This document shows positions 49,939 through 57,897 of a stretch of DNA of 64,000 bases, piece after piece. The translations under genes were made by a program, and so were the position numbers. A model generated the notes under the pieces. The model was not told the origin of the DNA. It was given only the letters and a program-made list of their open reading frames with translations, and searched no databases. The stretch spans positions 62,001 to 126,000 of the forward strand of contig JAWKZP010000011.1 of the NCBI GenBank assembly GCA_041395905.1, given 5' to 3'. Positions within the stretch are counted from its first letter, which is position 1. The number at the start of each line of letters is the position of its first letter. This DNA is from UBA7803 sp041395905 (GTDB lineage: Bacteria; Pseudomonadota; Gammaproteobacteria; Pseudomonadales; Azotimanducaceae).

Positions 49939-51450
49939 ATGATGAAAACCGTGATCGGACGCTTGTCGAAAGGTTGGACCGGAGGCTGGCCGGGCGCGCT
50001 GCGCCTCGGCGCGGCCGGCGCGTTGCTGATCGTGGCGGGCGCGCTGCTGATCGCCGCAGACGACGCCAGGGCTGCCGACGTGAGCGAAGACCTGCCGGTG
50101 CTCGGGGACGCGTCCTCGAGCCTCATTTCGCCGGAAATGGAACGCCAGATCGGCAGCGAGTTCCTCAAGCAGCTGCACGCGAGCCTGCCGACCATCGACG
50201 ACCCCATTCTCAAGTACTGGGTCGGCGTCAATCTCGCCGACCTCGTGCAGCACTCCCAGCTGCGCGACAGCCTGCTGCAGGTGGTACTGATCGACAACCC
50301 CGAAATCAATGCCTTCGCGGCACCAGGCGGGGTGGTCGGCATCAACCTGGGGCTCATGCTGTATGCCGAGGACGTCAATGAGTACTCCTCGGTGCTGGCG
50401 CACGAGCTCGCCCACCTCAGCCAGCGGCACTTCGCCCGCGGTGTCGAGGAGCAGCGTGCCCAGACCCTGCCGACGCTGGCGTCCATGATCGCGGCCATCG
50501 CCATCGGCGTCATGGGCGGCGGCGATGCCGGCATCGCGGCGATGTCGGCCGCGCAGGCGGCGTCCCAGTCGAGCCAGCTGCGCTACAGCCGCACGCGCGA
50601 GCAGGAAGCCGACCGGATCGGCCTGAATACCCTGGTGCGCGCCGGCCTGGATCCCAACGGCATGTCGCGCATGTTCGAGCGGATGCAGCGCGCCTACCGC
50701 TACAGCAGCCGGCCGCCGGAGTTTCTGCTGACGCACCCGTTGTCCGAATCCCGGGTGGCGGACGCCCGGCTGCAGGCCCAGGAGTACCCGGCGCGCAGCT
50801 ATCCGGACTCGCTCGACTATGCGTTGATGCGCACGCGCGCCATCGTTCACTACGCCGACTCGCCCCAGGCGGCGGTCAAGCGATTCAGCAAGGAAGTGGA
50901 AGACCATCCGGATTCCGAGGCGGCGCGCTACGGCCTTGCCATCGCCCTCTCCAAGGCCGGCGAGCACACCGAGGCGGTGGCGCTCGCCGACCAGCTGTTC
51001 AGCAAAACGCCGGAAAAGATCCTCTACATCGCCGCCTACGGCGACATCCTCACGGCCGCGGGCAAGTACGACCAGGCGGAAAAACTGCTGTCGCATCATC
51101 TGGCCATCAACCCGGACAACCCTGCGCTGGCCATGGTCTACGCCGATGCCCTCACGAAATCCGGCCAGTACCGCGAGGCCCAGGCGGTGCTGGAACGGCA
51201 GTCCAAGGTCAACGGCAACGACGTGGACGTCTGGTACGACCTCGCCGAGGTTTCCGGTCAGGCGGGGGACATCATCGGCGTGCACCGCGCCCGCGCCGAG
51301 TACTTCGCGCTGCACGGCGCCTATCAGCAGGCGATTCAGCATCTGGAGTATGCGCGCCGCCTGGTGAGCCGGGCCGACACCCAGCTGCTGGCGCGCCTGG
51401 ATCAACGCCTTTACGACCTGCGCACGGCCCTGCGGGAGGCGCGCTCCTGA
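49939..51450 (+). CDS. bepA: Periplasmic metalloprotease/chaperone BepA (M48, TPR)
   Basis: A 503-residue M48 zinc metallopeptidase with C-terminal TPRs, the BepA/YfgC type that degrades misassembled LptD and helps the BAM complex. Zinc motif His155-Glu156-x-x-His159 is in SVLAHELAHLSQ, and the third ligand Glu is in RTREQEADRIG. The N-terminus has a hydrophobic signal segment (about 19-45, cleavage after DARA). The ATG at 49939 is preferred over a TTG at 49915. It is divergent from tusA. With bamC nearby, the region serves outer-membrane assembly. Confidence 0.93.
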   Translation: MMKTVIGRLSKGWTGGWPGALRLGAAGALLIVAGALLIAADDARAADVSEDLPVLGDASSSLISPEMERQIGSEFLKQLHASLPTIDDPILKYWVGVNLADLVQHSQLRDSLLQVVLIDNPEINAFAAPGGVVGINLGLMLYAEDVNEYSSVLAHELAHLSQRHFARGVEEQRAQTLPTLASMIAAIAIGVMGGGDAGIAAMSAAQAASQSSQLRYSRTREQEADRIGLNTLVRAGLDPNGMSRMFERMQRAYRYSSRPPEFLLTHPLSESRVADARLQAQEYPARSYPDSLDYALMRTRAIVHYADSPQAAVKRFSKEVEDHPDSEAARYGLAIALSKAGEHTEAVALADQLFSKTPEKILYIAAYGDILTAAGKYDQAEKLLSHHLAINPDNPALAMVYADALTKSGQYREAQAVLERQSKVNGNDVDVWYDLAEVSGQAGDIIGVHRARAEYFALHGAYQQAIQHLEYARRLVSRADTQLLARLDQRLYDLRTALREARS

Positions 51451-51459
51451 CGCCCGATC

Positions 51460-52509
51460 TCAGGGCTTGAAATCGAGCATCCGCTGCAGCGGAATCATGG
51501 CGCGACGCCCGGTCTCCGGATCCACGACGATCTCGTTGGCAGCCATGGCTGCCTCGTCGCGCAGGCACAGCGCCAGCTGCTTGAGCTCGTTCATCGCCAT
51601 CCACGGACAGTGGGCACAGCTGCGGCAGGTGGCGCCCTGCCCGGCCGTTGGCGCCTCGATGAAGCGCTTGTCGGGGTTGCGCTGACGCAGCTTGTGGAAG
51701 ATGCCGCGGTCGGTGGCGACGATGAATACCTTGTTCGGCAGCTCGGAGGCGGCTCGGATGATCTGACTGGTGGAGCCCACGGCGTCGGCGATGTCGATCA
51801 CGGCGGCGGGCGATTCCGGGTGCACCAGCACCCCGGCGTCGGGATACAGGGCTTTCAGGTCGAACAGGGCCTTGGCCTTGAACTCCTCGTGCACCACGCA
51901 GGCGCCGTTCCACAGCAGCATGTCGGCGCCCGTCTGCGTCTGGATGTAGTGGCCCAGGTGCTTGTCCGGCGCCCACAGTACCTTCTCGCCCTGAGCGTGC
52001 AGCCGTTCGACGATGGGCAGCGCCACGCTGCTGGTAACGACCCAGTCCGACAACGCCTTCACCCGCGCGGAGGTGTTGGCGTACACCACCACCTTGCGAT
52101 CCGGGTGTTCGCGGCAGAACGCCTCGAACTCGTCCGGCGGACAGCCCAGGTCCAGCGAGCACTCGGCCTCCAGGGTGGGCATGACCACGCGCTTCTCGGG
52201 CGACAGGATCTTGGCCGTCTCACCCATGAAGCGAACACCCGCCACCACCAGCGTATCCGCCGCGTGGTTCTTGCCGAAGCGGGCCATTTCCAGGGAATCG
52301 GCGACGCAGCCACCGGTTTCCTCGGCCAGGTCCTGCACGTCGGCATCGACGTAATAGTGCGCCACCAGCACCGCGCCGCGCGCTTCCAGCAGCGACTTGA
52401 TCTCCTTGCGCAGCGCCACCTTCTCCATCGGGTCGAGGTGCTCGGGATGGACGATGGGCACCTGCTCCGCGGCGAGCGTGTGGTCTGGTATCTTGGTCTG
52501 GGCGGTCAT
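51460..52509 (-). CDS. nadA: Quinolinate synthase A
   Basis: A 349-residue [4Fe-4S] enzyme that makes quinolinate from iminoaspartate and dihydroxyacetone phosphate in NAD synthesis. Cluster cysteines are visible in LEAECSLDLGCP, NGACVVHEE and TCRSCAHCPWM. Substrate motifs VAHYYVDADVQDLAEET, GVRFMGETAKILSPEK and HPESPAAVIDIADAVGSTSQI are intact. Length and organisation match gammaproteobacterial NadA. nadB/nadC are not in the window. Confidence 0.96.
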   Translation of the reverse strand: MTAQTKIPDHTLAAEQVPIVHPEHLDPMEKVALRKEIKSLLEARGAVLVAHYYVDADVQDLAEETGGCVADSLEMARFGKNHAADTLVVAGVRFMGETAKILSPEKRVVMPTLEAECSLDLGCPPDEFEAFCREHPDRKVVVYANTSARVKALSDWVVTSSVALPIVERLHAQGEKVLWAPDKHLGHYIQTQTGADMLLWNGACVVHEEFKAKALFDLKALYPDAGVLVHPESPAAVIDIADAVGSTSQIIRAASELPNKVFIVATDRGIFHKLRQRNPDKRFIEAPTAGQGATCRSCAHCPWMAMNELKQLALCLRDEAAMAANEIVVDPETGRRAMIPLQRMLDFKP

Positions 52510-52515
52510 GTCGTG

Positions 52516-52545
52516 AGGATACTCTCTCCGCTCGGGGCGTCACAA
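52516..52545 (-). promoter_or_regulatory. Candidate sigma-70 promoter of nadA
   Basis: On the minus strand, TTGTGA (52545-52540), an 18-bp spacer, then TATCCT (52521-52516), each matching four of six consensus positions. The position just upstream of the nadA ATG would give an almost leaderless transcript, which lowers confidence. Confidence 0.3.
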
Positions 52546-52591
52546 TCTCGTCACAGTGCAGACTATCTGGGGCGACGGGGAAGATATTTCA

Positions 52592-53194
52592 ATGTTCAGA
52601 CTCTTCGAAATGGCGGATTCGGGCAATTGCTACAAGGTGCGCCTGCTGCTCAACCAGCTGGACATCGCCTACGAGCGCGTGCCGACCGACATCCTCCAGG
52701 GCGAGTCCCGGACAGACGCGTTCCTGGCGCTCAACCCGAACGGCAAGGTGCCGTTGCTCATCCTGCCCGATGGCCGCCCACTGGCGGAGTCCAACGCGAT
52801 GCTCTGCTATCTGGCGACCGGCACACCAATGCTGCCGGATGATTCCTACCTGCGCGCGCTGACCCTGCAATGGCTGTTCTTCGAGCAGTACAGCCACGAA
52901 CCCTTCATCGCCACCAACCGTTTCTGGATCCACATCCTCAAGGATCCGCAGGGACACGCTGCCCAGATTGCCGAGCGCCACCCGCGCGGCGTGGCAGCCC
53001 TCGGCGTGATGGAGCGGCACCTGAGCGAGCGGCGGTTTTTCGTCGACGACCGCTACGGCATCGCCGACATCGCCCTGTACGCGTACAGCCACGTCGCTCA
53101 CGAGGGCGGCTACGATCTGAAGGCTTTCCCCAACCTGCGCGCCTGGCTGGCGCGGGTTGCGGCGCAGCCACGGCACATCCCCATACACGCCTGA
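52592..53194 (+). CDS. Glutathione S-transferase family protein
   Basis: A 200-residue GST. The N-terminal thioredoxin fold starts FRLFEMADSGNCYKVRLLLNQLDI; the cis-Pro is in NGKVPLLILPDG and the glutathione-binding ESNAMLCYL is intact. The C-domain contains RYGIADIALYAYSHVAHEGGYDL. The putative catalytic Ser is in ADSGNCYK (Ser9). It is followed six bases later by an ATP-grasp gene resembling glutathione synthetase, so the pair may act on glutathione or a related thiol. Confidence 0.88.
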   Translation: MFRLFEMADSGNCYKVRLLLNQLDIAYERVPTDILQGESRTDAFLALNPNGKVPLLILPDGRPLAESNAMLCYLATGTPMLPDDSYLRALTLQWLFFEQYSHEPFIATNRFWIHILKDPQGHAAQIAERHPRGVAALGVMERHLSERRFFVDDRYGIADIALYAYSHVAHEGGYDLKAFPNLRAWLARVAAQPRHIPIHA

Positions 53195-53200
53195 ACCGCC

Positions 53201-54070
53201 ATGCCCGAGATCGTGTTTCTGCTGGGGGACGTGACCCTGGCCCGCAACGACAATCACCAGCGGCTGCCGGCGGCCTTTGCCGAGGCGGGCTGGTCGGTGA
53301 CGAGCAGCAGCCACGAGCAGCTGCGGCTCAGCGCGGGTACGGTTTGCATCGGCACACGGGCGGCACAGAGCTACGATCTCGTCTGGCCCCTGGGCTTCGG
53401 CCGCATGCGAACCTTCTTCGACCGCATGCAGCTGCTGCATCGACTCGACCAGCGCCGGCTGGTGGTGCCGGCAGACGCGTTCATTTACCTGCACGCAAAG
53501 TACGCCTGGTGCGAGCTGATGCCGGAGACCCACGCCAGCAGCGACTACGAGGTGCTGCGCGCCGTGCTGGACCGGGGCGGCGACTGGGTAGCCAAGCCCA
53601 CTGCCGGCAGCTACGGCCGCGACGTGGAGCGCATCCGGGCCGATGACCGGGGCGAGACGGTGCTGCGCCGCCTCACCGGCGGCGACGAGCCCTGCTATTG
53701 CATCCTGCAGCGATACGTTCCCGAGATCGAACGGGGCGAGAAGCGGGTGCTGGTAGCGGGCGGGCAGCTGATCGGCAGCTACCTGCGCCTGCCGGGCGCG
53801 GACTTCCGCACCAACCTGGCCATCGGCGGAGAACCCCGCCCTACCCGTTTGAGCGCCGCCGAACGCGAGCTTGCAGAGCGCGTCGCCGCAGAACTGGCAG
53901 CACTGCGCATCGGCTTTGCGGCCGTAGACATGGCCTACCCGTACCTGATGGAAGTGAATCTGGCGAATCCGGGCGGGCTCGCGACGCTGGAGTCGCTCTA
54001 CGGTGTCGATCCGACCCCCCGCGCAGTGGCCGCGATCTGCGCGGCGCTGGAGTCAGTGCGGTCGCTCTGA
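53201..54070 (+). CDS. ATP-grasp protein, glutathione-synthetase-like
   Basis: A 289-residue ATP-grasp ligase. The ATP-binding part shows WVAKPTAGSYGRDVERI and CYCILQRYVPEIERGEKRVLVAGGQLIGSYLR, and the metal/phosphate part shows YLMEVNLANPGG. This is the core of GshB and RimK-type enzymes, which join a carboxylate to an amine with ATP. It is shorter than GshB (usually about 315 residues) and lacks its usual N-terminal motifs. Adjacency to a GST suggests a glutathione-like substrate; a RimK-type peptide modification is the alternative. Confidence 0.8.
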   Translation: MPEIVFLLGDVTLARNDNHQRLPAAFAEAGWSVTSSSHEQLRLSAGTVCIGTRAAQSYDLVWPLGFGRMRTFFDRMQLLHRLDQRRLVVPADAFIYLHAKYAWCELMPETHASSDYEVLRAVLDRGGDWVAKPTAGSYGRDVERIRADDRGETVLRRLTGGDEPCYCILQRYVPEIERGEKRVLVAGGQLIGSYLRLPGADFRTNLAIGGEPRPTRLSAAERELAERVAAELAALRIGFAAVDMAYPYLMEVNLANPGGLATLESLYGVDPTPRAVAAICAALESVRSL

Positions 54071-54355
54071 GTTCGCAGCGCGCTCGGCCAGGATCAGACG
54101 CTGCAGCTCTTCCAGAGCGTCCTGGCGCTCGTCCAGGCTGCGGATGTGCCAGCGGATGATTTCCTGACGGTTCGGGTGCCCGGACTGGCGGTAGGTCTCC
54201 AGCGACTCCTTGAGGCGCTCGATCTCGCGCTGCAGCAGCTCGATCACGTCGTCCAGCGAACGATTGAGCTGATCCTCCATGGCACGCGCCGGGCCTGCGG
54301 AAACCGGTACCAGGCGTGGCTTGTCTGCTCCGTCGTGTCCTGAAGAATCGCTCAC
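54053..54355 (-). CDS. Small coiled-coil protein, unknown
   Basis: A 100-residue hydrophilic protein. Residues 24-95 form a long predicted helix with a heptad pattern (DDVIELLQREIERLKESLETYRQ and RHIRSL-type repeats), suggesting a dimeric coiled coil. There is no signal peptide, membrane segment or enzyme motif. Its 3' end overlaps the ATP-grasp gene on the other strand by 18 bases. I do not recognise a family. Confidence 0.65.
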   Translation of the reverse strand: MSDSSGHDGADKPRLVPVSAGPARAMEDQLNRSLDDVIELLQREIERLKESLETYRQSGHPNRQEIIRWHIRSLDERQDALEELQRLILAERAANSERPH

Positions 54356-54653
54356 TGAATCGTCCTGCGGCGTTGGTTGCGAGGTGTACCCCCAAGCATA
54401 GGCGAGAACCGCGCCGCTTCCGGCCGGCCTCGCTGCCGGTTGCCCGGAATCGAACGCCCATCACAGCGCCCGGGCGACGGCGCTTGCGTTTGCTGCCTCG
54501 AATCGTAGACTGCTTCGTTGCCCGAAGTACCGAGTATACGGTCCGGGGGAGGACAGAAATCAACCCTCGATTGCCCGCCGCCAGTGGCCCTGCGCCGCAG
54601 CCGGCGGCAGTGACGTTCTTCGTCACGCGAGAACCAGCAGAAAGGAGATCGTT
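54356..54653. other. Divergent intergenic region, 298 bp
   Basis: No ORF is convincing here. Features seen are a weak promoter-like pair on the plus strand (TTGCGT at 54484, 16-bp spacer, TAGACT at 54506) and an inverted repeat at 54610-54626. It is long enough to hold the control region of the beta-oxidation-like operon. Confidence 0.5.
54610..54626. promoter_or_regulatory. Inverted repeat upstream of the SDR/CoA-transferase operon
   Basis: GTGACG, five bases (TTCTT), then CGTCAC, ending 28 bp before the ATG of the SDR gene. A short perfect dyad in this position suits a TetR- or FadR-like repressor of a fatty-acid or sterol catabolic operon; no regulator gene lies in the window. Confidence 0.5.
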
Positions 54654-55529
54654 ATGGGAATGCTCGACGGTAAGGTGGCCATCGTCACCGGAGCAGGTGG
54701 CGGAATCGGCCGGGCGCACGCGCTGCTGCTGGCCAAGGAGGGCGCGGCGGTGGTCGTCAACGACCTCGGTGGCGCCCGCGACGGCACCGGGGCCTCCCAT
54801 AACATGGCCGACCAGGTGGTCGCAGAGATCAAGGCCGCCGGCGGCAAGGCCAGCCCGAACTACGGCTCGGTCACGGACAAGGCCGCCGCCCAGGAAATGG
54901 TGGACCAGGCCGTGCGCGAGTTCGGCAAGATCGACATCCTCATCGCCAACGCCGGCATCCTGCGCGACAAGTCGTTCAAGAACATGGACGACGCCATGTG
55001 GGACCTGGTGCTCGACGTGCACCTGCGCGGCACCTACCTCACCGTCAAGGCGGCGTTCGACAAGATGCTGGAGCAGGGCCACGGCGGCCGCATCATCGTC
55101 ACCAGTTCCACCTCCGGGCTGCTCGGCAACTTCGGCCAGACAAACTACGGCGCCGCGAAGGCCGGTATTGCCGGTTTTGCCCGCTGCCTGTGGCTCGAAG
55201 GCATGAAGTACGGGATCACCGTGAACACTCTGGCGCCTACCGCCATGTCACGGCTCACCGAAGACATCCTGCCCGAAGGCATGCAGGACCGCTTTCCGCC
55301 GGAAAACGTGTCGCCGGCCATCGTGTACCTATGCAGCGACGAAGCAAAGGACATTTCCGGGCGGCAGTGGCTCATCGGCGGCAACAACGTGTCGCTGCTG
55401 TCCTGGCAGCTCACGCCCATCGCCGACCGGCCCCTCGAGGAAGGCCCCTGGGACGTGGCGGAAATCGGCGAGAAAATTCAGGCGAGCAAGGAGAGCTGGC
55501 CGCCCGTCAACCCGATGCGCGGCGCCTGA
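54654..55529 (+). CDS. SDR-family 3-hydroxyacyl-CoA dehydrogenase-like protein
   Basis: A 291-residue short-chain dehydrogenase. Cofactor motif TGAGGGIG is at residues 12-19; NAG, Ser151/152, Tyr165 and Lys169 (TSSTSG and NYGAAKAG) form the catalytic set. VNDLGGARDGTG resembles the dehydrogenase domain of peroxisomal multifunctional enzyme type 2 (HSD17B4), which oxidises hydroxyacyl-CoAs of branched and sterol side chains. The GAAAGGAGA ribosome-binding site is strong. First gene of the operon running to 59057. Confidence 0.88.
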   Translation: MGMLDGKVAIVTGAGGGIGRAHALLLAKEGAAVVVNDLGGARDGTGASHNMADQVVAEIKAAGGKASPNYGSVTDKAAAQEMVDQAVREFGKIDILIANAGILRDKSFKNMDDAMWDLVLDVHLRGTYLTVKAAFDKMLEQGHGGRIIVTSSTSGLLGNFGQTNYGAAKAGIAGFARCLWLEGMKYGITVNTLAPTAMSRLTEDILPEGMQDRFPPENVSPAIVYLCSDEAKDISGRQWLIGGNNVSLLSWQLTPIADRPLEEGPWDVAEIGEKIQASKESWPPVNPMRGA

Positions 55530-55574
55530 CCGTCCAGCTCGGCTGGATCCAGCAGATCGAAGAGGGAGCCTGAC

Positions 55575-56774
55575 ATGCCGGGACCGCTGCACGGTTTTCG
55601 GGTTCTGGACCTGTCGGCCATCGTGTCCGGTCCCCTGACCGCCGCCCTGCTGGCGGATCAGGGTGCGGACGTGATCAAGGTGGAACGCACCGGCGGCGAC
55701 ATCCAGCGCCACGTGGGCAGCCGCCGCAACGGCTACTCGGGCTTCTTTCACGTGCTCAACCGGGGCAAACGCTCCATCGCGCTGGATCTCGGCACCGCCG
55801 AAGGTGTTCAGATCGTGCGTCGCCTGGCGGCCCGCTCGGACGTCGTCGTGCAGAACTTCCGTCCCGGCGTGGTCGATCGCCTCGGCATCGGCTACGACGA
55901 GCTGTCGGCCGACAATCCCGGGCTCGTCTATCTGTCGATCAGCGGGTTCGGCTCCAGCGGACCCCGGGCCGGCGACCGGGCCTACGACCCCATCATTCAG
56001 TGCGCGTCGGGCATGACCGAGATTCAGGGCCGAATCCACAGAGAGCACCCCGACCAGCCCGAGCAGGTCAACATGCTGCTGCTCGACAAGCTGACTGCCT
56101 GGACCGGCTGCCAAGCCATCACCGCGGCGCTGCTGGCCCGGGCCAGAACCGGGCGCGGGCAGCACGTCGAGCTGTCGATGCTCGACACCGCGATCGCCTT
56201 TGCCTGGTCGGACACGGCCGCCGATCTGATTCTGCAGGGCGAGGGCGTGGATTCGCGGCCGCCCATCGGCGCATCCGGCGTGCTGCGGCGCTTCCGGGAC
56301 GGCTGGGGCGCCACCATGACGCTGTCGCAGTCCGAGTTCGAGGGCATGTGCCGCGCGTTCGGGCTGCACGACATCGCCGACGACCCGCGCTTCGCTTCGC
56401 TGGATCTTCGCCATCAGCATCGGACCGATCTGGCGGCGACGCTGAACCCGCGAGCCGACGACGCTGCGGCGATGATGACCGTGGCCGAGGCCGAAGCGCG
56501 CATGCGCGAGCACGACGTGCCGTTTGCGCGCGTGAATCATTTGAACGAGCTGCCCGACGACCCGCAGATCCGCAACAACCGGATGTTCCGCGAGCTCGAG
56601 CATCCCATCGCCGGACCGTTGCGCGATGCGCGACCGGCACCGCGCTTTCACGGCACGCCGGCCGAACCGGGCGGCCCGGGCCCCGGCGTCGGCCAGCACA
56701 CGCGCGAGATTCTCGACGAGATCGGTCTCGGCGAGCGCGCCGATGCCTGGTTCGAGCAGGGCATCATTTCCTGA
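55575..56774 (+). CDS. CaiB/BaiF family (class III) CoA-transferase
   Basis: A 399-residue class III CoA-transferase. It opens GFRVLDLSAIVSGPLTAALLADQGADVIKVERTGGD; the VVVQNFRPGVVDRLGIGYDEL segment and the RARTGRGQHVELSMLDTAIAF segment are family hallmarks. It moves CoA onto an acid or may act as an alpha-methylacyl-CoA racemase (AMACR is in this family), which would suit branched-chain beta-oxidation. The SD is GGGAGCC. Between the SDR and acyl-CoA dehydrogenase genes. Confidence 0.88.
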   Translation: MPGPLHGFRVLDLSAIVSGPLTAALLADQGADVIKVERTGGDIQRHVGSRRNGYSGFFHVLNRGKRSIALDLGTAEGVQIVRRLAARSDVVVQNFRPGVVDRLGIGYDELSADNPGLVYLSISGFGSSGPRAGDRAYDPIIQCASGMTEIQGRIHREHPDQPEQVNMLLLDKLTAWTGCQAITAALLARARTGRGQHVELSMLDTAIAFAWSDTAADLILQGEGVDSRPPIGASGVLRRFRDGWGATMTLSQSEFEGMCRAFGLHDIADDPRFASLDLRHQHRTDLAATLNPRADDAAAMMTVAEAEARMREHDVPFARVNHLNELPDDPQIRNNRMFRELEHPIAGPLRDARPAPRFHGTPAEPGGPGPGVGQHTREILDEIGLGERADAWFEQGIIS

Positions 56775-56793
56775 TCAGAGAGGGACCGCGGCG

Positions 56794-57897
56794 ATGAATT
56801 TCGGTTTCACCGAAGAACAGAACATGCTCCGGGAGCAGGTGCGGCGGTTCATGCAGGAAACGCTGACCATGCGGCGGGTGCGCGAGCTCATGGGCAGCGA
56901 CAGCGCCTTCGACCCGGCACTCTGGCAGCAGGCGGGCGAGCTCGGCTGGCTCGGCCTGACCATCCCCGAGCAGCACGGCGGCCTCGGCCTGAAGTGGGTG
57001 GATCTGACCGTGGTGCTGGAGGAGACTGCGCGAGGCCTGTCACCGCTGCCCATCGCGTCGCAGGCGCTCGCGGCTGCCGCGATTCAACGCTGCGGCTCCG
57101 AGCAGCACAGAACCGGCTGGCTGCCGTCCCTGGCGTCCGGCAGCGCGATCTGCACCCTGGCCCTGTACGACGAGCCCAACTGGATCAGCCCCGAGGCCAT
57201 CAACCTCGAGGGCACCGCCGTGGACGGGGGCATCGTCCTGAGCGGTACCAAGCCGTTCGTCCCCGACGCCGCCGCCGCGCAGGACTACCTGCTCGCGTTC
57301 CGCGGCCCGCAGGGACTGGCGCTGGCCGCGCTGAGCCGCGACCAGCTAGAGATCCGGCCGCAGCCGATCATGGACCGCAGCAAGCCCACCGGGAGCGTCA
57401 CGCTGAGCGGCGTGGAGATACCCCACGAGCGCGTGCTGCCCATGACCACGGACGATCTGGCCTGGCTCACGGATCTCGGCGCGGTGGCCGTGACGGCCGA
57501 GATGGTGGGCGCCGCGGAGGCGGCTGTGGCCATGACCAGCGACTACGCACGCACCCGCATTCAGTTCGGCAGGCCCATCGGCCAGTACCAGGGCGTGAAG
57601 CACCGCCTGGCAGACATGTACGTCGACGTGGAGTCGTTCAAGTCGCTGCTCTACTACGCGGCCTGGACGGTCGACGATGCGCCTGCGGAGCTGCCGCGCG
57701 CCGCCTCGCTGGCCAAGGGCTATGCCTCGGATGCCTTCGCCCGCATCGGCATCGACGGGGTCGGCCTGCACGGCGCCATCGGCTTCACGGCGGAGTACGA
57801 CATTCAGCTCTACCTCAAGCGCTCGAAGTGGGCGCGGTCCATGTTCGGCGATTCCGATTTCCACCTCGACCGCGTGGCGGCACTGGGAGGGTTGTAA
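56794..57897 (+). CDS. Acyl-CoA dehydrogenase family protein, subunit A
   Basis: A 367-residue flavoprotein of the acyl-CoA dehydrogenase family. It starts NFGFTEEQNMLREQVRRFM and ends with GVGLHGAIGFTAEYDIQLYLKRSKWARSMFGD, whose Glu in TAE is the likely catalytic base. The middle domain carries YDEPN rather than the full YAMTE-type FAD loop. It sits directly before a second, longer acyl-CoA dehydrogenase. Paired genes of this kind form alpha2beta2 complexes on sterol side-chain CoAs in actinobacteria, so a heterotetramer is inferred. Confidence 0.88.
   Translation: MNFGFTEEQNMLREQVRRFMQETLTMRRVRELMGSDSAFDPALWQQAGELGWLGLTIPEQHGGLGLKWVDLTVVLEETARGLSPLPIASQALAAAAIQRCGSEQHRTGWLPSLASGSAICTLALYDEPNWISPEAINLEGTAVDGGIVLSGTKPFVPDAAAAQDYLLAFRGPQGLALAALSRDQLEIRPQPIMDRSKPTGSVTLSGVEIPHERVLPMTTDDLAWLTDLGAVAVTAEMVGAAEAAVAMTSDYARTRIQFGRPIGQYQGVKHRLADMYVDVESFKSLLYYAAWTVDDAPAELPRAASLAKGYASDAFARIGIDGVGLHGAIGFTAEYDIQLYLKRSKWARSMFGDSDFHLDRVAALGGL

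Noticed and set aside
49907..49943. TTGCCG-N17-TATGAT promoter for bepA
   Set aside because: The -10 hexamer overlaps the bepA start codon, so it cannot serve the annotated start.
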